This document shows, in pieces, positions 1 through 26,711 of a stretch of DNA of 64,000 nucleotides (positions are counted from its first letter, which is position 1; the number at the start of each line of letters is the position of its first letter). The DNA is taken from NCBI GenBank assembly GCA_947172415.1, contig OX359197.1:6077673-6141672 (forward strand), written 5' to 3'. Source of the DNA: Chondrosia reniformis (Eukaryota > Porifera > Demospongiae > Chondrillida > Chondrillidae). The notes under the pieces are model-generated. The model did no database searches, was not told the origin of the DNA, and worked only from the letters and a program-made list of their open reading frames with translations. A program made the position numbers and the translations under genes.

Positions 1-640
1 TATCCATCTCCTTCAATGTTTATTTAATACTTTTATCTTTTTCATGGGATTGTATATATATACTCATAAGCGCCTACTCACTGCACTGCTGTAACTGATA
101 TTTATCCCTGCCAACTCATTAGCATCTAATTAGTTGAGTTTATAGTTAATTAAACAAACCACTTTAAGATCAATCAAAGGCATATACACACTTATGAGTA
201 TAATTGGGAAGAGATACCTGTTTATGAGTTAAGTAAGTTAAATAATAAATGAAGTTAGAAGTAGAGATGAACAAGGCAGTGGTCATGTGATAAAACTAAC
301 CATACATTAAGTAGCCACACACATCATTTTTATATATGTTTTAGTCTCTTTTAGTGATGACAAGAAACAATTGCGATAAAACAATTGCAAACTCTGCCAT
401 TCCAAAAAGCTTTGTTTTTCTATTAATAATTTTATGATATAGCATCAACTATCAACCTGTAGGAAGGAACAGCTAAAAGCACACTTCTATATTGCCCTGC
501 ATGGACCGGTATTAACACTTCAACAAGGAATATTTTCTATGTGTAGTATATCATATATGACAAGCATAAAAACCAGAAGTCAGAATCATGAGGTTAACTA
601 GACATAATGACTTATATATATATAATACATATTTATGAAA
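1..640. other. STIL 3' flank, no gene seen
   Basis: This AT-rich stretch lies downstream of the STIL stop codon. I see no exon with protein similarity, no RNA gene and no clear tandem repeat. It probably contains the STIL 3' UTR and then intergenic DNA. Confidence 0.5.
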
Positions 641-3600
641 TCAAAACAGTTTTGGGAGTTCTCTTAATCTGTCAATATTGAGTACATTCTCTTTGAGAGT
701 AGTTGTATCCACTTCATTCTGCAATAGCCCATGCCTCTTAAAATATTCCTTAGTTGCCATGGAAACCTCCCTTGGTCCCAAAGTGTGATTGTTAATCTGA
801 ATTGCTACAAATAGACAAGATAGACAATTCCTTGAGATTAAGGATTATACAGTTCGTTAAATACATAAATATCCTACATAGTCCATGTAATGGTGACATA
901 CGTACGTATGTAAAACATACATTCATTCCTCAGGTACTTCAAAGCAATCTTATCAGCTTCCTCACACACTGTGGTCATACTCATATCAGTCAAAGGGATC
1001 TGGATCTTGGGGACCGGAAGCATGGACACTTCGGGTTGGTACCTGTAATATTATGCATATACATGTTAATGGATAGGGCAGTTGTGTTTCTTCAGCAATC
1101 CCTACTTAGGGAGTACTACATACCTACATACGTATTGGTACAGAATAATGCATCAATAGTAAAATAGATCAACATGAATTAGAGAACATTTGGTGAAGGA
1201 TTTTGTAACAGTACAGGCCCAAAATATAGGGTTGACAGAAAACCTCTGGATATCTATTCACTAAACCTTTGAAGTTTCCACTCATAACTCAATTTAACAG
1301 CTTGTTAATAACTCCAGTGCACCATTATACTGACATACTTAAAAAGGAATACATAATAGGAATAGCATGGTAATGTAACTTACTTAATATGAGGAATGGG
1401 TGGTATATATACACTGACTGGTTGCTCTTGATAACTGTTTGATTGGCTGGGCTCTCTTGGAAGAGATGATGAAGTATCTGTTGTGTCAGATCCAGAAGAT
1501 GCTGTAAAAGTGCTGATAGAAGAAGATGAACTGAGAGGCAGAGGTTCTGATTCCAAAGTTAGAAGTTGCTGAATATTTCCCTAATTTTAATATGGAGATT
1601 CAAGTTACCAATAAAATGTACATGGACCCTTGTACGTACGTAAACAACATCAGAAGGAGATGGATTTCTTACTAGAATATTCTGATAAATGTCCTCATCT
1701 TCTAAGGTACCCTTAATTTCTTGATTTCTCTGATGTTCAAGAACGCTCACACTATCCCCGACCCCAGGAGAACTCAGCTGACTTAGCTGTTTCATTCTAC
1801 CATCACAGCCTGGAAATGATAAAGGACATACTATTCCATTTAAAGGCTTAGCTACGTAAATAACCTTAAATATACTCTATGGAATCCTATACATGGAAGG
1901 GATGACAAGGAGGGTGTGGTTGGCTGTTGGCCACACCCTCATTTACCTGATAGCGAAGAAGGCATATCGTTTTCATCATCCTCCAACTGACCAAGTTCCC
2001 TAATGTCAACATGTTGCAGCGAGGAGGCGTGGCTAAAGCTTTGTTCAACTTGAGTTGACACACTCCACTCACTAGGACAGAGACTGGGATCTAATGGCAA
2101 ATAATTAGCCAGGGTTTTACCCATCATACAAGTCTATTGATGATTTATATACATATACATTATGTAAGTAAGACCTAGGCACCCGACAACCAAGTTAACA
2201 TGTACCTTGCTGGTAAGAGGAAGTGACATCTTCACATGACGGGCTGTTTTGTTTCCTGTATGTCATTTCTAACAAACTACATCCAGTGCTTGTGGAGGTG
2301 GATACCACCTGTAATGATGTAGGTTGGGTCCGAGATGGAGTGGGTTGGGCCTGTAATGGAGTGGGTTGGGCTCGAGACGGAGTGGGTTGAACTTGAATAA
2401 CAGGGGATTGATTCTTCAGTAACTGTTCAACCTACATACATATGGATCATACGTATATGTATGTATTGGATAGGTAATTTTGGAGGCCTTTACATATAAA
2501 ACATGAACACAAAAACCTTTTCTTGAAGGATTTTGAGCTGTTCTTCTTGTCTCTTAATGATTTTATGAGTCTCCATACTTTGATTATCCAGTGCCTGTTG
2601 TCTGGATAGGATGGAGCTTTCAGTAGAATATGTGTGATTCCTCCTCCACTCAGTGTCCGACTCCCTAATCTGTGGGAGTAATGATGAGTCTTGAATATCA
2701 TTCAGTGATTTACCACTTCCGAGAGGAGATTTCAGAGTGGCAACTCCAGTAGCTTGCTTGTTCTGAAGTGTGTTTGATATCACACCAAGAGGTGTCCGCT
2801 TTGGAGTCTCCTTCATCTGCTGTCTAGCAGACAGTGGAGTGGTGTGGTCTAAAGTGAGGCTGATGTTTGCTCTGCTCTTTTGATTCTCCTGCGAGCAGAT
2901 AGAGGATGCTGTGACCTCATTAAGTTGAGGGTATTCATCATTCAGTGTGACAGGTATGATGGTGCTTGTTGGAGAAATATCCTGCAGCTCCAATGATAAT
3001 GTTGATAAAACTTCCTCATCTTCTTGTTCCACACAGCTTCTACAGATTGAGAGCTCTGCTGCTCTGTGAGAAGGAGTCTGTAAAAGGAATGATCAAATTA
3101 TTTTTCAATTTCTGGCAAAACAAGAATTATTAGCTTGGAAGGAAAATATATTCCTTTGATTTTGTTTAAGAAACTAACCTGCTATAGACTAAGTGGGTGT
3201 GGCACTTAGGGAACTCTACCTGCTGCAGACTAAGTGGGCGTGGCTCTTAGGGAGCCCTTACCTGCTGTAGACAAAGGGGGTGTGGCACTTAGGGAGCCAT
3301 TACCTGCTACAGACTAAGTGGGTGTGGCTCTTAGGGAGCCATTACCTGCTACAGACAAAGGGGGTGTGGCACTTAGGGAGCCCTTACCTGCTACAGACTA
3401 AGTGGGTGTGGCTCTTAGAGAGCCCTTACCTGCTACAGACTAAGTGGGTGTGGCTCTTAGGGAGCCCTTACCTGCTACAGACTAAGTGGGTGTGGCTCTT
3501 AGGGAGCCCTTACCTGCTACAGACTAAGTGGGCGTGGTTCTTAGGGAGCCCTTACCTGCTGTAGACAAAGGGGGTGTGGCCTAGGAAGAACATCTTCAAA

Positions 3601-5641
3601 CTTTTTGTCCTCAGAAACATCTTCACTAGACTGCTGTTGTAATGTGAAATTCTTCTCCCTCTCCTTCAGAACAGAATAAAAGAGTGTCCCACAGGCTGTA
3701 GACGGGTCTTCTGGCATCAATGTGAACATCTTAGCCTCGCTCATTGTCAAACTTAGATCCTAAGGGATACAAAAATGCCAAGTTATAATTCTTGCTGCTA
3801 GTGCTAAAGAAATAAATATTTTAACATGGCAATTACACAACTTTATCTTTTCAAAAATGTATGCATGTATAAATTATGCCTATACACGTATATACATGGC
3901 TAAGAATAATGAATTACAAATAATGATAATCATTCAGTCAAACAGAGCTGATTAACTTCCTGTTATAGACTTGCCTGTCTTTGTATGACAGCTGAAGAGG
4001 TCAGTAGACTGAAGGTTCTTTTGACTCTGCTACACTGCCAGAACTCTGGTTCTCCCACCTTCTTGTAGACTAGCAGGAGGAAGCTACTCTCATCACCGTA
4101 CGCTCTAAACACAGGTGGCAGAGGGACAGAGGAGAAGACACATAGACGTACTGTACATCATTAGATGGCTTGTACATAACATACTTCACAGACCAAACAC
4201 ATTCATACATACACTGCTCTCACTAGGAGAGGAATATGAGGTGATTACAGCAACCACAAGTAATGTACAGAAGGGAAGTGTCAAAACTAGAATCAGACAG
4301 AAAGTACAGTAGACCATGCTTAGATGAAAAAGACCCAGATCAAAAGCATATACACGATAACAACATACATCATATAAGAAATTACAAGACGGCCAATTTA
4401 AATGCCACGGTTAATGGAATAACTGATCCCTTCAACTACTAGAAATTCATTTTACACACACTTGGGTAAGGGTTGAAGTGAATCTTAAGGTATTGCTGTA
4501 CGGCAGTACTATCTTACCTGTCCACAATACTATTACTGCAACAATATCCCACACAAGCGCTCCACACGCGTGGGTGGTGGATGGACTCCACTCCACTCAC
4601 CCACAACCCAACAATCGGAAGGGAGGATAGCTTTGGTTCCGTGTCCAGTAGGAGAATCAGCTTTCTTGTCTCCTCCATTGTCAGGTAGCCACATCTCACC
4701 CTCTGTTGTACCTTTGACAGGACCAGGGGACCACTGGTGTTTCTGGCCAGTGCAGTTGGAATAATCGGAATGGAGTTGATGGGAACAGCCACAAAATCCT
4801 CCATACAAACCACACTACCACCTACATATGTCAGTACAGTCGCTATGACAGTACAGTTGTACATACAGTTGCTATGTCAGTACAGTTGTACATACAGTTC
4901 TTATGACAGTACAGTTGTACATACAGTTCTTATGAAAGAAATTCACACTTCACTACTTCACACACTGCAATGTATATATAGTCAAGATGGTCTGATGTGT
5001 GTATCTACATACATTGGAAGGTCACAGATGTGTCTTGGATGACAGCTAAAGCTACTGTTCTTGTCAAATGTTCAGGTAGCAAGGTTGTACTTTTGGTCCT
5101 TTTATCAGTCAATTCCTGCACTCCTCAGAAGAACCAGGCATGTAAACATTCATATACCCTCTTACTGACATATACCTTGTGTTATTCACTGCCATAAAAT
5201 GGTGATATTATACATATATACGTACATACATACATATGTACATACATACATATATGTACAGTATGTCCATACCTTGATAGAGTTCTCAATCTGTCTCATG
5301 TTAAGTAGCAGGCCCACCTCACCACCTCTGTCATCTCTGGTGATGGTGAGTTGAAATGGTATAACAACATCTTGGCCCATTTGAACTGTGGGAATGTGTT
5401 CTTCATCGCCCGAAGAGGACCTTCTAAGGTGGCCTGGATCATAGCGGTCTACCTGTAGTACTAGCCCTTCATCTTTAATAAAATGGACACCTGAATAAGG
5501 TCTGGAATTGGAGGAAGAGGTGAAAACTAACCTATGTTTGCTTCTGGTGTTGCTATCAGGAAACACTTGTGGTTGTGTCTGATAATAGCCTGCTTTGCTG
5601 CCAGTTGCAATGCATTCTTCTTCAACACAAACCTTGGCCAT
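641..5641 (-). CDS. STIL: STIL centriole-duplication protein (SCL-interrupting locus orthologue)
   Basis: STIL is a centriole assembly factor that binds PLK4 and SAS-6. Twelve coding exons, reading down from the start, give about 882 aa: 5273..5641, 5013..5115, 4518..4821, 3975..4104, 3556..3759, 2517..3077, 2206..2431, 1947..2090, 1673..1809, 1384..1568, 921..1042 and 641..804. All phases agree. The N-terminal domain carries VDRYDPG, IPIIPTALARN, GYLTMEETRKLILLLD and LPIVGLWVSG, all close to human STIL. RQEEQLKILQEKVEQLL, joined across the exon 6/7 junction, matches the PLK4-binding coiled coil. The C-terminus has ADKIALKYL, the STAN motif ATKEYFKRHGLL and a terminal RLRELPKLF that matches the human end. 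It is shorter than the human protein (about 1290 aa), with a reduced central disordered part. Intron 4 uses a GC donor (CAG/GCAAGT). An in-frame TAG sits directly before the chosen ATG, but an upstream coding exon cannot be excluded. It is divergent from BZW. Confidence 0.95.
3177..3590. repeat. 42-bp minisatellite carrying the STIL intron 5 donor
   Basis: About ten copies of a 42-bp unit fill most of STIL intron 5. On the minus strand each unit holds CAG/GTAAGG or a close variant, and the copy at 3550-3556 is the actual exon 5 donor. Units differ mainly in CTACAG/CTGTAG and in the ACTAAGTGGG/ACAAAGGGGG segment. Confidence 0.9.
4835..4935. repeat. Short tandem repeat in STIL intron 2
   Basis: About three copies of a roughly 36-bp unit containing CAGTACAGTTGTACATACAG lie immediately upstream (in gene sense) of the STIL exon 3 acceptor. 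Confidence 0.75.
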
Positions 5642-6048
5642 CTAAATGAAACAGGTAATGAAGAGAAGTACTTACTGTAGTGTTGTCTGTTATATCAGGC
5701 TCCAGTAGGCACATCTTTGCCTATCACAACTCACCCATTTTGAGTTACATTCAATTTAACTGTCTCTCCAACCGGCTTGTTATCCCTAAAAATAGTCGGT
5801 CGTAGGTATAATTACGTATGTACACAACTCAATCGCTAATAATACGTAGTAAGTAGTTTTTCAAAGCATTGCTTGTTAAATATTATGAGCACGTCCTTAG
5901 TAAAAGGAAACTTTGATAGTGTAAATTGATAAATAATGGGTTTAAGGACAGGAACTGACCAGAGATGTTGTCTTGACAAAGGAAAGCGAAAAACAAACTC
6001 CATTGCTTGATTTTCCCGCCACACCCCGTCACACGTGCTTCCTACAAA
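5642..6048. promoter_or_regulatory. Divergent promoter region, STIL / BZW
   Basis: These 407 bp separate the STIL and BZW start codons, which point away from each other. The interval must hold both 5' UTRs and promoters. No TATA box is obvious, and an untranslated STIL exon may lie here because a TTTAG acceptor-like sequence precedes the STIL ATG. Confidence 0.6.
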
Positions 6049-9000
6049 ATGGCCACCGGTACTGGAAGTACAAAGGAACAACTACCCACTCTGCATGGTG
6101 TAAGGCAGAAGACCAGAAAGCGAGACGAGAAACAAAAGCTTGACATTACTGGTTTTAGGGATGTAATAGTTTCTGGCATAGTAGAGGCGGAAAATGATTT
6201 GGAGGCAGTGTCCAAGTTTCTCGATAACGGTGATAACAATATGGACTACAAGACCTACGGCCAGTACCTCCTTCAGATTATGATAGCGGGAGGCCTCCTG
6301 ACCCCCGGGGGTACGTTAGTGGAGGACAAAGATCCCATCAACGTGAGTGTCCTACGATATGGAGGAGACATGGAGAGTGTTAAGAAGATGTTACAGGTTT
6401 GTTGCGCAATAGCCCTTGTAAAATGAAGTGTATATAAAAATTTGTCTGTATATTATTCTAATAGGTGTTTGTGAAATTACTCAGAAGGCATAAATATCTA
6501 CAGAAAATATTTGAAGAAGAATTAACACATATATTAAAGTTTCTTAAAGGCTTCACTGATGACCAATGTAGGACCTTAGCTTGTTTTACAACTCTAGTCA
6601 TCTTGGAAGGACTTGCTCCAACTACTGTACTGAGGAGTTTGTTAAATGAATATCTAACCAAGGAAGGAATTGCATTGCAGTTCCTGACATCTGTGTTTCG
6701 AGTATGGTTGCAGGAGAGAGAAATTGGAAATCTTTCTTTTGCTCTGAAAAAGGCTAATTTGGAAGGAAAGCTACTTGTGAGCCAATATATATGTTTTGAA
6801 TATAATATCAAGCGATGCAAATATAATAATTTAATTATCGTAATTATGGGATCCCCAACCCTGGAGTTGAATTTGTGATTGAATAGTAGAGATATTTAAT
6901 TATTATTTTCAGGAATTTCTGCCGCCAAACAAGCAGACTTCAGAATATTTTGATGCCCACTTTACTGAGGCAGGCTTGGAAATCATTTCCAAGCTAAGAC
7001 GTATACAGGAGAAAGAGAAGTACAAGAAGGAATTAAGAACAGAAATTGATCACATCTTTGCAGAAGAAGATGATAATCCAATTGAACCGATCATATCAAT
7101 GTGCCACCAGCACATAAGGGACACCAGCCTTACTGATGTTGATGTGACCATTCTGGTACGTACCCCAACTGGCTTAAACGAACGAGATATTTCCAATACA
7201 TACATACGTAAATACGTGAATAATCTCTCTAAGGTATAATTTTCCTAATACGTAGTTGGCATCGATATGAGGCTATGGAAAAATACTTATATATACACAG
7301 AATATACTGTTTCCTAGACTTGTATATTATTTAGGGAAAATCTATAGAGCTTTGAACAAAAAAGGACAGTTTCTTCCTTTTTCCCACTAGACCATACGCA
7401 TACATACGTACATATATACCCAGTACTTTTAGTAGTGAAGCTATATTAAAGTGCTACTGTTCCTGTAGTAATGTAACTGTAATAAAGTGCTACTGTTCCT
7501 GTAGTAATGTAACTGTAATAAAGTGCTACTGTTCCTGTAGTAATGTAACTGTATTAAAGTGCTTCTGTTCCTGTAGTAATGTAACTAATATCTTTATCAT
7601 GCTACACATTTCTACCTGAAGCTCTGGGGTTGCATAATGGGAGCTGTGGAGATGAGCAAGAAGCAGGATCTTGCAGTCGAACAGGCACTGAAGCATCTTC
7701 AGGTACAGTCACTACATCATGCTTGACAACAAACATTGCCCACTGAACAAACTGATTATTGCTGACTGATTTACTGTATGTTGTGTTTATGTTGTTTGTA
7801 CTATTGTGGGTGCCTGGAAGAGTAGCCTCTTGGCTAAAGGCTTCCCAGGTTAAATTAGATTCCTAATCCTAATCCTAATACATGGTTTCTTTTAGAAAAT
7901 ATTGTAATTAGGAGGACAAATATAATTTGAAGGGTAACCTAGTTCAATGGGTTTGTTTGCTTTTTAAAATTTGGCTTTCTTCAAGGCTGGGTAAACCTGT
8001 ATTGTTTTTCTTTCCTTTTGTCTGCCCCCTAGCCTCTCCCCCAGCCCCTCCCCAGCCTCTCCCCAGCCTCTCCCCAGCCTCTCCCCCAGCCTCTCCCCAG
8101 CCTCTCCCCAGCCTCTCCCCCAGCCCCTCCCCAGCCCCTCCCCAGCCCCTCCCCAGCCTCTCCCCAGCCTCTCCCCCAGCCTCTCCCCAGCCCCTCCCCA
8201 GCCTCTCCCCAGCCCCTCCCCAGCCTCTCCCCAGCCCCTCCCCAGCCCCTCCCCAGCCTCTCCCCCAGCCCCTCCCCAGCCTCTCCCCAGCCTCTCCCCC
8301 AGCCTCTCCCTAGCCTCTCCCCAGCCTCTCCCCAGCCCCTCCCCAGCCTCTCCCCAGCCTCTCCCCCCAGCCTAAAGTCCTTCGCATTGTTTCTTTCTCT
8401 TTCACAGGCATATGCCAGCGTGTTTGTACCATTTTGTGAGAGAGGAACTTCTCAGTTATCACTGATTATTCACATACAAAAGTATTGCTATGACCACGCA
8501 ACATTCAGAAAACACTTTCATAAGATCTTGGTCTTGCTGTACAGAAGTAAGATTGGCATGTATAGTGAATTTAGTCCACTGAATATGATATACAGGCCAC
8601 AAGTAGGATTGCACTAACTATATTATAATACTGTAGATGAGGTAGCCATTTTGTAGGTTGCTAGGATTTATTGATTTATTAAGTTAAAAATTCTTATTTT
8701 GCGGATTACATGGGAAGACAGTCACTGTACAAACAGTTGCATCGAGTATTCTATTTTGTGGTTGAGTATTCTGAAAATTGGTGCAGTGTAGTTTCTAGCC
8801 CAGTGGAGTAGAGGAATAAAGAAAAGACTCTTGTATTCTCATCATCTCATGTCATCATCCAAAGCTCCTACTAGCTTTAGTTTCCTAATAGGACTTACTC
8901 TAAAGTTCATGTAGCATGTTGAAAAATGGTGTGTTTATTCATATTGATGAATGTGGATTATTTTATACAGTGGATGTGGTCACAGAGCAAGCCATTATGA

Positions 9001-9146
9001 AATGGTTTAAGGAACATCACAGTCAGAAAGGAAAGAGAGATTTCCTTGTTCAAACGCTTTACATCATTGAATGGTTGAGCACGGCAGAGGAAGAAAGTGA
9101 CACAGAGGAACCAGTTGCTAATACTGACAACAAAGTGACTTCGTAG
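6049..9146 (+). CDS. BZW: Basic leucine zipper and W2 domain protein (eIF5-mimic protein, BZW1/2)
   Basis: This is the single-copy relative of vertebrate BZW1/BZW2 (eIF5-mimic proteins, Drosophila Kra), cytosolic regulators of start-codon stringency that bind eIF2 and eIF3. Six exons encode about 432 aa: 6049..6396, 6465..6776, 6913..7155, 7622..7702, 8408..8546 and 8971..9146. All phases agree. The N-terminus has KTRKRDEKQKLD, DLEAVSKFLD and IMIAGGLLTPGGTL. The middle has LLRRHKYLQKIFEEEL and LPPNKQTSEYFDAHFTEAGL. The C-terminal W2/MIF4G-like domain includes EQALKHLQAYASVFVPFCER and ends in the acidic AEEESDTEEP. Length is close to human BZW1 (419 aa). The ATG lies in a GCC-containing context with no earlier in-frame ATG seen. 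A polyA signal follows at 9227. Introns 3 and 4 carry minisatellites. Confidence 0.96.
7446..7590. repeat. 36-bp tandem repeat in BZW intron 3
   Basis: Four copies of a unit containing AAGTGCTACTGTTCCTGTAG and TAATGTAACTGTA lie just upstream of the exon 4 acceptor at 7622. Confidence 0.85.
8030..8373 (+). repeat. CCTCTCCCCAG minisatellite in BZW intron 4
   Basis: About thirty copies of an 11-bp pyrimidine-rich unit (CCTCTCCCCAG or CCCCTCCCCAG) end 35 bp before the true acceptor at 8406-8407. Each copy looks like a polypyrimidine tract followed by AG. The long proline/serine reading frame across it is only a translation of the repeat. Confidence 0.92.
8810..8925 (+). repeat. Fragment of dispersed SINE-like repeat in BZW intron 5
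   Basis: The stretch from the GTGGAGTAGAGG segment through ACTCTTGTATTCTC, CCAAAGCTCCTACTAG, TTACTCTAAAG and GATGTAGCATGT-like sequence matches the right part of the copies at 26.9, 46.2 and 46.8 kb. Confidence 0.7.
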
Positions 9147-9226
9147 CTTCCTAGTACAAACTACTTCCCAAACCCATTTCAAATTTACAAAACTGAAATG
9201 ATACAAATCACCTTCATGCACATATT

Positions 9227-9232
9227 AATAAA
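9227..9232 (+). terminator. BZW polyA signal
   Basis: AATAAA lies about 80 bp past the BZW stop codon. Confidence 0.75.
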
Positions 9233-9535
9233 GTGTTAAAAACAGTTCAATTAAGATGTATGATACCTTCAGAATATTAGCATTTATTGTCTAAAATAGA
9301 AAAAGGTATAACATGTGAAATGAAAATTTGATCACTTGTGGTTGAATTATCACTCTACACATACATATCTCAATATATACAAACATGCAGTATAGCTCAA
9401 TAGAGAGACTGATGGTTCATTACTGAAGAAAACATTTAAGTCCTAAAGAACAAACTGTGTCTCTAGACGCTCAAAAGACTAAAGATGAACCATCTCAAAG
9501 ATAGGCTTGGCACAGTTAGAAGAAATCTCTATCAT

Positions 9536-10426
<891 letters not shown>

Positions 10427-10519
10427 ATTTAATTATCGTTGTCGCACGCGTTAAGTGACGTCTCGGTTTCATCGGTTGCTTGCGTGACAGCTGTATACAG
10501 TGTTCTAGATCTCAAGAGG
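10427..10519. promoter_or_regulatory. Bidirectional promoter, UBE2W / FKBP1
   Basis: Only 93 bp separate the two divergent start codons, so core promoters and both 5' UTRs must overlap. The stretch is GC-richer than its surroundings (CGCACGCG, GTGACGTC) and has a CRE-like GTGACGTC core. Confidence 0.7.
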
Positions 10520-11342
10520 ATGGGAGTCGAAGTGGAAACAATCACGCCCGGAGATGGTAAGAAGATTGAAAACTTGGCCCACCTCCTTAAGTAAAGTAAC
10601 GGATGTTCGACACCACTTATCTGTGAAAGATTAGTCTCGCGTAGGCAGACCGCAATCTCGCCTCCATATTCATGGCTGGCCGCGTGACGTCAGCAGGTGA
10701 ATATGGAGACGAGATAGCGGTCTGGCTACGCGAGACTAGTGACCTATCTAACATCCTGATCATGGAACTTCCGTCTCGTTTACATTATAGGCGCAACCTT
10801 CCCGAAGAGGGGGCAGACTGTGGTGGTACACTACACTGGTAAGTCAATGGGTGGGCACTAATTGGATCAATAGGATGTGACTGTTTTTAGACAAAAGTAT
10901 AAATTTACATGACTCAATGATTACAAACCAAGGTATTCACATTAATGTAAATGTAGTAATAAAGATGTCATTTTGATTCAGATAGTTAGATTTTGACTTT
11001 TATCACAAAATCTTCTGTTTCTTCAAATACACCTCAGAAAGTTAAAATATGAACCTGCCTGAGAAATTAGTTATTTATCATCTTATTTATACTTTTTCAG
11101 GTACCCTGACTGATGGCAAAAAGTTTGATTCTTCAAGGGACCGTGGGAAGCCCTTTGAGTTTAAGATTGGTCATGGTCAGGTGATCAAGGGGTGGGACGA
11201 AGGAGTGGCCAAAATGTCCATAGGACAGAGAGCAAGACTTACGTGCTCTCCCGACTATGCTTATGGCAGCAAGGGGATTAGTGGGGTAATCCCCGCCAAT
11301 GCTACCCTTGTCTTTGACGTTGAGCTGCTTGAACTGAAGTAG
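10520..11342 (+). CDS. FKBP1A: FKBP12-type peptidyl-prolyl cis-trans isomerase
   Basis: This is a cytosolic single-domain FK506-binding prolyl isomerase. Three exons (10520..10556, 10791..10838, 11101..11342) encode 108 aa, the same length as human FKBP12. The protein runs [71 protein letters not shown] and [13 protein letters not shown]. Ligand-pocket residues of the family (the aromatic Y in HYTG, FD of KKFDSS, VI and W of VIKGW, Y of DYAYG) are all present, so an active enzyme is expected. It cannot be assigned to FKBP1A or FKBP1B of vertebrates, because that split is vertebrate-specific. A 103-bp inverted-repeat element sits in intron 1. Confidence 0.96.
10634..10736. mobile_element. 103-bp foldback MITE in FKBP1 intron 1
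   Basis: Two arms of about 38 bp beginning GTCTCGCGTAG and ending CTACGCGAGAC are near-perfect inverted repeats with a short GC-rich centre. TA flanks both ends, consistent with a Tc1/mariner-type target duplication. A related half copy lies at 9911. Confidence 0.85.
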
Positions 11343-12189
11343 ATCACTTCTGGTACCTGATTTTGCACTGTTAATACTATCACTGTTCTTAGGCCAACTT
11401 ATGAGTTATTTACTTAGTAAGTGTTTGGAACTGAGTTTATTGCTCAGTTCTTAGTTGTGAATTGTAGGATATTATAAAATAAATTGTTGATAATAGTGTT
11501 CATATGCAGCCATGTTTAACTCCAACGATGAATGTTGCTGAAGAAGACCCCAGAATTGTAACATCTGACAAGAAGTTTGAACCATAAACTGAGTCTCTAG
11601 ATACTCAAAAGAGATTAAAAGAGACCTTTATCACATCAACTAATGGATGGCTTGATGTACTGACGACCAATCACAATCTTATAGTAGCTTAACTGACATC
11701 AAGTTATTGACATGCATTAGAACTGACAAAACAATATCAATGAAAAAGTGCTCTTTAAAGTGACGAATGACATCAAGCAGTAGTTTTAGGCTCATTCTGA
11801 GCTAGGGTGTGAAGGATTGATGGCTACGCATAGGATGGGTGATGATTGATGTCAAAATGCTAAACTATATAACCCCTAAACTATCAGAGATTAAAAATGG
11901 TGTTCACTAATATGAGAATTCATGCAGTCATCGTATACATACATACATTTAACAAAACCAACATATATATATACATATATAATATGCTGATGAAAGGTTC
12001 TTAATATAAAGTTCCATTGGTATATATTGCTCATTTTCAATAAATGTGTTTTAAATGCATATGAATATATACAAAAGAGGCTAATTACAAAATCTTAATA
12101 GTTACAAAATTAGGTGCAAAAAATACAAATACAAGTCCAAAAACATAGTCATTGAGTATCATTTTGTCAAATATAGGGTAATTCCCCTG
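11343..12189. other. Convergent 3' flanks of FKBP1 and FAK
   Basis: FKBP1 and FAK end towards each other here. The stretch holds the FKBP1 polyA signal and AT-rich sequence. No further gene or repeat array is evident. Confidence 0.6.
11478..11483 (+). terminator. FKBP1 polyA signal
   Basis: AATAAA lies 136 bp past the FKBP1 stop codon. Confidence 0.7.

Positions 12190-26711
<14,522 letters not shown>

Noticed and set aside
3280..3564. 94-codon frame with a 14-residue repeat, plus strand
   Set aside because: It is the antisense translation of the 42-bp STIL minisatellite.
7927..8313. Proline/serine-rich 128-codon frame
   Set aside because: It translates the CCTCTCCCCAG array between confirmed BZW exons 4 and 5.
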